From the NCBI GenBank assembly GCA_940337035.1, contig CALNHX010001952.1, positions 62,001 to 126,000 on the forward strand: a DNA stretch of 64,000 nt. Direction: 5' to 3'. The notes under the pieces are model-generated. The model ran no database searches. It saw only the letters and a list, made by a program, of their open reading frames with translations, and was not told the DNA's origin. This DNA comes from Agriotes lineatus. Taxonomy: Eukaryota > Arthropoda > Insecta > Coleoptera > Elateridae. A program made the position numbers and the translations under genes. Positions 50,821 through 61,800 of the stretch are shown here, piece after piece (positions within the stretch are counted from its first letter, which is position 1; each line of letters begins with the position of its first letter).

Positions 50821-53800
50821 TATGTCCCTAACGTCCCAGACGTCCGAGTTGTTTCATATGTTTCTAACATCCCAGATGTCCTAGATGTCCCATATGTCTC
50901 TAACGTCCCAGACGTCCCAAATGTCCCATATATCTCTAACGTCCCAGACGTCTCAGATGTCCTCTATATCCCTAACGTCCCAGGCGTCCCAAATGTTCCA
51001 TATGTCCCTAACGACCCAGACGTCTTAGATGTCCAATATGTCACTAACGTCCTTGACGTCCCAGACGTCTTAGATGTCCCATATATCCCTAACGTCCCAG
51101 ACGTCTTAGACGTCCTATATGTCCCTAACGTCTCATACGACCCGGATGTCCTTTATGTCCCTAACGTCCCAGACGTCCAAGATGTCCCATGTGTCCCTAA
51201 CGTCCCAGACGTCTCAAATGTCCCATATGTCTCATATGTCCCTAACATCCCAGACGTCCTAGACTTCCTATATGTCCCTAACGTCCCAGACGTCCCAGAT
51301 GTCTCATATGTCCCTAACGTCCCAGACGTCCCAGATGTCCTATTTGTCCCATATGTCAATAACGTCCCAGACGTCCCAGATGTCCCATATGTCCCTGACG
51401 TCCCAGACGTCCTAGATGTCACATATGTCCCTAACGTACCAGGCGTCCTAGAAGTCCCATATGTCCCTAACGTCCCAGACGTCCTAGATGTCCCATATGT
51501 CCCTAACGTCTTTGACGTCCCAGACGTCCTAGGTGTTCCATATATCCCTAACGTCCCAGACGTCTTAGAAGTCAAATATATCCCTAACGTCTCAGACGTT
51601 CCAGATGTCCCAGATGTCCCATGTGTCCCTAACGTCCCAGACGTCTCAAATGTCCCATATGTCTCATATGTCCCTAACATCCCAGACGTCCTAGACTTCC
51701 TATATGTCCCTAACATCCCAGGCGTCCCAGATGTCCCATATGTCCCTAACGTTACAGACGTCCCAGATGTTTCATATTTCCTTAACGTCTCATACGTCCC
51801 AGATGTCCCATACGTCCCTAACGTCCCAGACGTCCCAGACGTTCCAGATGTCCCATATGTCCTTAACGTCCCATACGTCCCAGATGTCCCATACGTCCCT
51901 AACGTCCCAGACGTCCCAGACGTCCCATGTGTCTAATATGTCCCTAACGTCCCAGGCGTCCTAGATGTCCCATATGTCTCTAACGTCCCAGACGTCTCAG
52001 ATGTCCCAGATATCCCATACGTCCCAGACGTCTCAGATGTCCCAGATGTCCCATACGTCCTTAACGTCCCAGACGTCACAGACGTCCCATGTTTCCCATA
52101 TGTCCCTAACGTCCCAGGCGTCCTAGATGTCCTATATGTCCCTAACGTCCCAGACGTCCTAGACGTCCTAGATGACCCATATGTCCCTAACGTCCTTGAC
52201 GTCCCAGACGTCCTAGATGTCCCATATATCCCTAACGTCCTAGACGTCTCAGATGTCCCATGTGTCCCTAACGTCCCAGACGTCTCAGATGTTCCATATG
52301 TTTCATACGTCCCTAACGTCCCAGACGACCTAGATGTCCTATATGTCCCTAACGTCCCAGACGTCCCAGATGTTCCATATTTCCCTAACGTCCCAGGCGT
52401 CCCAGAATTCCCATAAGTCTCATATGTCCCTAACGTCCCAGACGTCCCAGATGTCCCAAATGTCTCTACCGTCTCAGACGTCCCGAATGTCCCTTATGTC
52501 CCTAACGTCCCAGCGTCCTAGTTGTCCCATATGTCTCTAACGTCTCAGACGTCCCGAATGTCCCTTATGTCCCTAACGTCCCAGCGTCCTAGATGTCTCA
52601 TATGTCTCTAACGTCTCAGACGTCCCGAATGTCCCTTATGTCCCTAACGTCTCAGACGTCCTAAATGTCCCATATGTCTCTAACGTCCCAGACGTCCCAG
52701 ATGTCCCATTTGTCTTTAACGTCCCAGACGTGCTAGATGTCCCACAAGTCCCTAACGTCCCAGACGTCCTAGACGTCCCATTTGTCCCTAACGTCCCAGA
52801 CGTCTCAAATGTCCCATATGTCCCATATGTCCCTAACGTCCCAGACGTCCTAGATGTCCTATATGTCCCTAACGTCCCAGACGTCCCAGATGTCCCAGAC
52901 GTCCCAGGTGTCCCATATGTCCCATATGTCCCTAACGTCCCCGACGTCTAGGTTGTTTCATATGTCCCTAACGTCCCAGACGTCCTAGATGTCCCATATG
53001 TCTCTAACGTCCCAGGCGTCCTAGATGTCCCATATGTTCCTAACGTCCCAGACGTCCTAGATGTCCCATATGTCCCTAACGTCCCAGACGTCTTAGAAGT
53101 CCCATATGTCCCTAACGTCTCAAACGTCCTAGATGTCCCGTATGTCCCTAACATCCCAGACGTGCCAGATCTCCCATATGTCCCTAACGTCCCATACGTC
53201 CCAGATGTCCCATTTGTCCCATATGTCCCTAACGTTCCAGACGTCCAAGATGTCCTATATATTCCTAACGTCCCAGACGTCCCAGATATCCCAGACTTCC
53301 CAAACGTGGCAGACGTCTCAGATGTGATAGATGTCCCATGTATCCCTAACGTCCCAGACGTCCTAGATGTCCTATATGTCCCTAACGTCCCAGACGTCCC
53401 AGATGTCCCATATGTCCCTAACGCCCCCGACGTCCCAGACGTACCATGTGTCCCATATGTCCCTAACGTCCCAGGCGTCCTAGATGTCCCATATATCGCT
53501 AACGTCCCAGACGTTCCAGACGTCCTAGATGTCCCATATGTCCCTAACGTCAAAGACGTCCTTGATATCCTATATGTCTCTAACGTCCCAGACGTCCCAA
53601 ATGTCCCATACGTCCCTAACGACCCAGACGTCCCAGATGTCCCATATGTCTTTAACGTCCCAGGCGTCCTGGATGTCCCATATGTCCCTAACGACCCAGA
53701 CGTCCCAGATGTCCCATAAGTCTCATATGTCCCTAACGTCCCAGACGTCCCAGATGTCCCAAATGTCCCTAACGTCCCAGCGTCCTAGATGTCCCATATG

Positions 53801-56800
53801 TCTCTACCGTCTCAGACGTCCCGAATGTCCCTTATGTCCCTAACGTCCCAGCGTCCTAGATGTCCCATATGTCTCTAACGTCTCAGACGTCCCGAATGTC
53901 CCTTATGTCCCTAACGTCCCAGCGTCCTAGATGTCTCATATGTCTCTAACATCTCAGACGTCCCGAATGTCCCTTATGTCCCTAACGTCTCAGACGTCCT
54001 AAATGTCCCATATGTCTCTAACGTCCCAGACGTCCCAGATGTCCCATTTGTCCTTAACGTCCCAGACGTGCTAGATGTCCCACAAGTCCCTAACGTCCCA
54101 GACGTCCTAGACGTCCCATTTGTCCCTAACGTCCCAAACGTCTCAAATGTCCCATATGTCCCATATGTCCCTAACGTCCCAGACGTCCTAGATGTCCTAT
54201 ATGTCCCTAACGTCCCAGACGTCCCAGATGTCCCAGACGTCCCAGGTGTCCCATATGTCCCATATGTCCCTAACGTCCCCGACGTCTAGGTTGTTTCATA
54301 TGTCCCTAACGTCCCAGACGTCCTAGATGTCCCATATGTCTCTAACGTCCCAGGCGTCCTAGATGTCCCATATGTTCCTAACGTCCCAGACGTCCTAGAT
54401 GTCCCATATGTCTCTAACGTCCCAGGCGTCCTAGATGTCCCATATGTTCCTAACGTCCCAGACGTCCTAGATGTCCCATATGTCCCTAACATCCCAGACG
54501 TGCCAGATCTCCCATATGTCCCTAACGTCCCATACGTCCCAGTGTCCCTAACGTTCCAGACGTCCAAGATGTCCTATATATTCCTAACGTCCCAGACGTC
54601 CCAGATATCCCAGACTTCCCAAACGTGGCAGACGTCTCAGATGTGATAGATGTCCCATGTATCCCTAACGTCCCAGACGTCCTAGATGTCCTATATGTCC
54701 CTAACGTCCCAGACGTCCCAGATGTCCCATATGTCCCTAACGTCCCCGACGTCCCAGACGTACCATGTGTCCCATATGTCCCTAACGTCCCAGGCGTCCT
54801 AGATGTCCCATATATCGCTAACGTCCCAGACGTTCCAGACGTCCTAGATGTCCCATATGTCCCTAACGTCAAAGACGTCCTAGATATCCTATATGTCTCT
54901 AACGTCCCAGACGTCCCAAATGTCCCATACGTCCCTAACGACCCAGACGTCCCAGATGTCCCATATGTCTTTAACGTCCCAGGCGTCCTGGATGTCCCAT
55001 ATGTCCCTAACGACCCAGACGTCCCAGATGTCCCATATGTCTTTAACGTCCCAGGCGTCCTGGATGTCCCATATGTCCCTAACGTCCCAGACGTCCCAGA
55101 CGTCCTAGATGTCCTATATGTGCCTAACGTCCCAGACGTCCAAGATGTCTTAAATGTCCCAAACGTCCCAGACGTCCTAGATGTTCCATATGTCCCTAAT
55201 GTCCCAGACGTCCCAGATGTCTCATATGTCCTTAACGTCCCAGGCGTCCTGGATGTCCCATATGTCCCTACGTCCCAGACGCCCCAGACGTCCTAGATGT
55301 CCGATATGTGCCTAACGTTTCAGACGTCCTAGATGTCCCATATGTCTCTAACGTCCCAGAAGTCTTAGATGTCCCATATGTTCCTAACGTCCCAGACGTC
55401 CTAGATGTCCCATATGTCCCTAACGTCCCAGACGTCCTTGAAGTCCCATATGTCCGTAACGTCCCAGACGTCTTAGAAGTCCCATATGTCCCTAACGTCT
55501 CAGACGTCCTAGATGTCCCATATGTCCCTAATATCCCAGACGTGCCAGATCTCCCATATGTTCCTAACGTCCCATACGTCCCAGATGTCCCATTTGCCCC
55601 ATATGTCTCTAACGTCCCAGACGTCCAAGATGTCCTATATATTCCTAACGTCCCAGACGTCCCAGATATCCCAGACTTCCCAAACGTGGCAGACGTCTCA
55701 GATGTGATAGATGTCCCATGTATCCCTGACGTCCCAGACGTCCTAGATGTCCTATATGTCCCTAACGTCCAAGACGTCCCAGATGTCCCATATGTCTTTA
55801 ACGTCCTATACGTCCCAGATGTCCCATATGTCCCTAACGTCCCCGACGTCCCAGACGTGCCATGTGTCCCATATGTCCCTAACGTCCCAGGCGTCCTAGA
55901 TGTCCCATATATCGCTAACGTCCCAGACGTTCCAGACGTCCTAGATGTCCCATATGTCCCTAACGTCAAAGACGTCCTAGATGTCCTATATGTCTCTAAC
56001 GTCCCAGATGTCCCATATATCCCTAACGTCCTAGACGCCTCAGATGTCCCATGTGTCCCTAACGTCCCAGACGTCTCAGATGTTCCATATGTTTCATACG
56101 TCCCTAACGTCCCAGACGACCTAGATGTCCTATATGTCCCTAACGTCCCAGACGTCCCAGATGTCCCATATTTCCCTAACGTCCCAGACGTCCCAGAATT
56201 CCCATATGTCTCATATGTCCCTAACGTCCCAGACGTCTCAGAAGTCCCATATATCGCTAACGTCCCAGACGTTCCAGACGTCCTAGATGTCCCATATGTC
56301 CCTAACGTCAAAGACGTCCTAGATGTCCTATATGTCTCTAACGTCCCAGACGTCCCAGATGTCCCATATGTCCCTAACGACCCAGGCGTCCCAGATGTCC
56401 CATATGTCTTTAACGTCCCAGGCGTCCTGGATGTCCCATATGTCCCTAACGACCCAGACGTCCCAGATGTCCCATATGTCTTTAACGTCCCAGGCGTCCT
56501 GGATTACCCCATATGTCCCTAACGTCCCAGACGTCCCAGACGTCCGAGATGTCCTATATGTGCCTAACGTCCCAGACGTCCCAGATGTCTTAAATGTCCC
56601 AAACGTCCCAGACGTCCTAGATGTTCTATATGTCCCTAACGTCCCAGACGTCCCAGATGTCTCATATGTCCTTAACGTCCCAGGCGTCCTGGATGTCCAT
56701 ATGTCCCTAACGTCCCAGACGTCCCAGACGTCCTAGATGTCCTATATGTGCCTAACGTCCCAGACGTCCTAGATGTCCCATATGTCTCTAACGTCCCAGA

Positions 56801-58836
56801 CGTCCTAGATGTCCCATTAGTTCCTAACGTCCCAGACGTCCTAGATGTCCCATATGTCCCTAACGTCCCAGACGTCCTAGAAGTCCCATATGTCCGTAAC
56901 GTCCCAGACGTCTTAGAAGTCCCATATGTCCCTAACGTCTCAGACGTCCTAGATGTCCCATATGTCCCACATATCCCAGACCTGCCAGATCTCCCATATG
57001 TCCCTAACGTCCCATACGTCCCAGATGTCCCATTTGTCCCATATGTCCCTAACGTCCCAGACGTCCAAGATGTCCTATATATTCCTAACGTCCCAGACGT
57101 CCCAGATAACCCAGACTTCCCAAACGTGGCAGACGTCTCAGATGTGATAGATGTCCCATGTATCCCTGACGTCCCAGACGTCCTAGATGTCCTATATGTC
57201 CCTAACGTCCAAGACGTCCCAGATGTCCCATATGTCTTTAACGTCCTATACGTCCCAGATGTCCCATATGTCCCTAACGTCCCCGACGTCCCAGACGTGC
57301 CATGTGTCCCATATGTCCCTAACGTCCTAGGCGTCCTAGATGTCCCATATATCGCTAACGTCCCAGACGTTCCAGACGTCCTAGATGTCCCATATGTCCC
57401 TAACGTCAAAGACGTCCTAGATGTCCTATATGTCTCTAACGTCCCAGATGTCCCATATATCCCTAACGTCCTAGACGTCGCAGATGTCCCATGTGTCCTT
57501 AACGTCCCAGACGTCTCAGATGTTCCATATGTTTCATACGTCCCTAACGTCCCAGACGACCTAGATGTCCTATATGTCCCTAACGTCCCAGACGTCCCAG
57601 ATGTCCCATATCTCCCTAACGTCCCAGACGTCCCAGAATTCCCATATGTCTCATATGTCCCTAACGTCCCAGACGTCCCAGATGTCCCAAATGTCCCTAA
57701 CGTCCCAGCGTCCTAGATGTCCCATATGTCTCTACCGTCTCAGACGTCCCGAATGTCCTTTATGTCCCTAACGTCTCGGCGTCCTAGATGTCCCATATGT
57801 CTCTAACGTCTCAGATCCCGAATGTCCCTTATGTCCCTAACGTCACAGCGTCCTATATGTCCCATATGTCTCTAACGTCTCAGACGTCCCGAATGTCCCT
57901 TATGTCCCTAACGTCTCAGACGTCCTAAATGTCCCATATGTCTCTAACGTCCCAGACGTCCCAAATGTCCCATTTGTCCTTAACGTCCCAGACGTGCTAG
58001 ATGTCCCACAAGTCCCTAACGTCCCAGATGTCCTAGATGTCCCATTTGTCCCTAACGTCCCAGACGTCTCAAATGTCCCATATGTCCCATATGTCCCTAA
58101 CGTCGCAGACGTCCTAGATGTCCTATATGTGCCTAACGTCCCAGACGTCCCACATGTCCCATATGTCCCTAACGTCCCAGACGTCCCAGATGTCCCATAT
58201 GTCCCATATGTCCCTAACGTCCCCGACGTCCAGGTTGTTTCATATGTCCCTAACGTCCCAGACGTCCTAGATGTCCCATATGTCTCTAACGTCCCAGACG
58301 TCCTAGATGTCCCATATGTTCCTAACGTGCCAGACGTCCTAGATGTCTCATATGTCTCTAACGTCCCAGACGTCCTAGAAGTCCCATATGTCCGTAACGT
58401 CCCAGACGTCTTAGAAGTCCCATATGACCCTAACGTCTCAGACGTCCTAGATGTCCCATATGTTCCTAACATCCCAGACGTGCCAGATCTCCCATATGTC
58501 CCTAACGTCCCATACGTCCCAGATGTCCCATTTGTCCCATATGTCCCTAACGTCCCAGACGTCCAAGATGTTCTATATATTCCTAACGTCCCAGACGTCC
58601 CAGATATCCTAGACTTTCCAAACGTGGCAGACGTCTCAGATGTGATAGATGTCCCATGTATTCCTAACGTCCCAGACGTCCTAGATGTCCTATATGTCCC
58701 TAACGTCCCAGACGTCCCAGATGTCCCATATGTCCCTAACGTTCTAGACGTCCGAGTTGTTTCATATGTTTCTAACATCCCAGATGTCCTAGATGTCCCA
58801 TATGTCTCTAACGTCCCAGACGTCCCAGATGTCCCA
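50821..58836. repeat. About 8.0-kb higher-order unit, copy 1
   Basis: Matches the stretch from 58837 to the window end. Offsets are 8,016 at the start (CCGAGTTG at 50844 and 58860), 8,015 at 51153/59168, 8,068 at 53133/61201 and about 7,854 at 55308/63162. The steps come from indels of about 34 bp, the 19 extra C at 60871, and about 214 bp missing near 62600. Inside it, a shorter repeat of 1,338 bp (52730 and 54068) and one of 1,440 bp (55308 and 56748) can be seen. Confidence 0.83.
55270..57710. repeat. 1,440-bp spaced duplication inside the 8-kb unit
   Basis: About 55270-56260 matches about 56710-57700 at a constant 1,440-bp offset (40 units of 36 bp). Both hold the variant GATGTGATAGATG and the TTCATACGTCCC variant. 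Confidence 0.8.
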
Positions 58837-61800
58837 TATGTCCCTAACGTTCTAGACGTCCGAGTTGTTTCATATGTTTCTAACATGCCAGATGTCCTAG
58901 ATGTCCCATATGTCTCTAACGTCCCAGACGTCCCAAATGTTCCATATATCTCTAACGTCCCAGACGTCTCAGATGTCCTCTATATCCCTAACGTCCCAGG
59001 CGTCGCAAATGTTCCATATGTCCCTAACGACCCAGACGTCTTAGATGTCCCATATGTCACTAACGTCCTTGACGTCCCAGACGTCTTAGATGTCCCATAT
59101 ATCCCTAACGTCCCAGACGTTTTAGACGTCCTATATGTCCCTAACGTCTCATACGTCCGGATGTCCTTTATGTCCCTAACGTCCCAGACGTCCAAGATGT
59201 CCCATGTGTCCCTAACGTCCCAGACGTCTCAAATGTCCCATATGTCTCATATGTCCCTAACATCCCAGACGTCCTAGACTTCCTATATGTCCCTAACGTC
59301 CCAGACGTCCCAGATGTCTCATATGTCCCTAACGTCCCAGACGTCCCAGATGTCCTATATGTCCCATATGTCAATAACGTCCCAGAAGTCCCAGATGTCC
59401 CATATGTCCCTAACGTCCCAGACGTCCTAGATGTCCCATATGTCCCTAACGTACCAGGCGTCCTAGAAGTCCCATATGTCCCTAACGTCCCAGACGTCCT
59501 AGATGTCCCATATGTCCCTAACGTCTTTGACGTCCCAGACGTCCTAGGTGTTCCATATATCCCTAACGTCACAGACGTCTTAGAAGTCAAATATATCCCT
59601 AACGTCTCAGACGTTCCAGATGTCCCAGATGTCCCATGTGTCCCTAACGTCCCAGACGTCTCAAATGTCCCATATGTCTCATATGTCCCTAACATCCCAG
59701 ACGTCCTAGACTTCCTATATGTCCCTAACATCCCAGGCGTCCCAGATGTCCCATATGTCCCTAACGTTACAGACGTCCCAGATGTTTCATATTTCCTTAA
59801 CGTCTCATACGTCCCAGATGTCCCATACGTGCCTAACGTCCCAGACGTCCCAGACGTTTCAGATGTCCCATATGTCCTTAACGTCCCATACGTCCCAGAT
59901 GTCCCATACGTCCCTAACGTCCCAGACGTCCCAGACGTCCCATGTGTCTAATATGTCCCTAACGTCCCAGGCGTCCTAGATGTCCCATATGTCTCTAACG
60001 TCCCAGACGTCTCAGATGTCCCAGATATCCCATACGTCCCAGACGTCTCAGATGTCCCAGATGTCCCATACGTCCTTAACGTCCCAGACGTCACAGACGT
60101 CCCATGTTTCCCATATGTCCCTAACGTCCCAGGCGTCCTAGATGTCCTATATGTCCCTAACGTCCCAGACGTCCTAGACGTCCTAGATGACCCATATGTC
60201 CCTAACGTCCTTGACGTCCCAGACGTCCTAGATGTCCCATATATCCCTAACGTCCTAGACGTCTCAGATGTCCCATGTGTCCCTAACGTCCCAGACGTCT
60301 CAGATGTTCCATATGTTTCATACGTCCCTAACGTCCCAGACGACCTAGATGTCCTATATGTCCCTAACGTCCCAGACGTCCCAGATGTTCCATATTTCCC
60401 TAACGTCCCAGGCGTCCCAGAATTCCCATAAGTCTCATATGTCCCTAACGTCCCAGACGTCCCAGATGTCCCAAATGCCCTAACGTCCCAGCGTCCTAGA
60501 TGTCCCATATGTCTCTACCGTCTCAGACGTCCCGAATGTCCCTTATGTCCCTAACGTCCCAGCGTCCTAGATGTCCCATATGTCTCTAACGTCTCAGACG
60601 TCCCGAATGTCCCTTATGTCCCTAACGTCCCAGCGTCCTAGATGTCTCATATGTCTCTAACGTCTCAGACGTCCCGAATGTCCCTTATGTCCCTAACGTC
60701 TCAGACGTCCTAAATGTCCCATATGTCTCTAACGTCCCAGACGTCCCAGATGTCCCATTTGTCTTTAACGTCCCAGACGTGCTAGATGTCCCACAAGTCC
60801 CTAACGTCCCAGACGTCCTAGACGTCCCATTTGTCCCTAACGTCCCAGACGTCTCAAATGTCCCATATGTCCCCCCCCCCCCCCCCCCCCCCATATGTCC
60901 CTAACGTCCCAGACGTCCTAGATGTCCTATATGTCCCTAACGTCCCAGACGTCCCAGATGTCCCAGACGTCCCAGGTGTCCCATATGTCCCATATGTCCC
61001 TAACGTCCCCGACGTCTAGGTTGTTTCATATGTCCCTAACGTCCCAGACGTCCTAGATGTCCCATATGTCTCTAACGTCCCAGGCGTCCTAGATGTCCCA
61101 TATGTTCCTAACGTCCCAGACGTCCTAGATGTCCCATATGTCCCTAACGTCCCAGACGTCTTAGAAGTCCCATATGTCCCTAACGTCTCAAACGTGCTAG
61201 ATGTCCCGTATGTCCCTAACATCCCAGACGTGCCAGATCTCCCATATGTCCCTAACGTCCCATACGTCCCAGATGTCCCATTTGTCCCATATGTCCCTAA
61301 CGTTCCAGACGTCCAAGATGTCCTATATATTCCTAACGTCCCAGACGTCCCAGATATCCCAGACTTCCCAAACGTGGCAGACGTCTCAGATGTGATAGAT
61401 GTCCCATGTATCCCTAACGTCCCAGACGTCCTAGATGTCCTATATGTCCCTAACGTCCCAGACGTCCCAGATGTCCCATATGTCCCTAACGCCCCCGACG
61501 TCCCAGACGTACCATGTGTCCCATATGTCCCTAACGTCCCAGGCGTCCTAGATGTCCCATATATCGCTAACGTCCCAGACGTTCCAGACGTCCTAGATGT
61601 CCCATATGTCCCTAACGTCAAAGACGTCCTAGATATCCTATATGTCTCTAACGTCCCAGACGTCCCAAATGTCCCATACGTCCCTAACGACCCAGACGTC
61701 CCAGATGTCCCATATGTCTTTAACGTCCCAGGCGTCCTGGATGTCCCATATGTCCCTAACGACCCAGACGTCCCAGATGTCCCATAAGTCTCATATGTCC

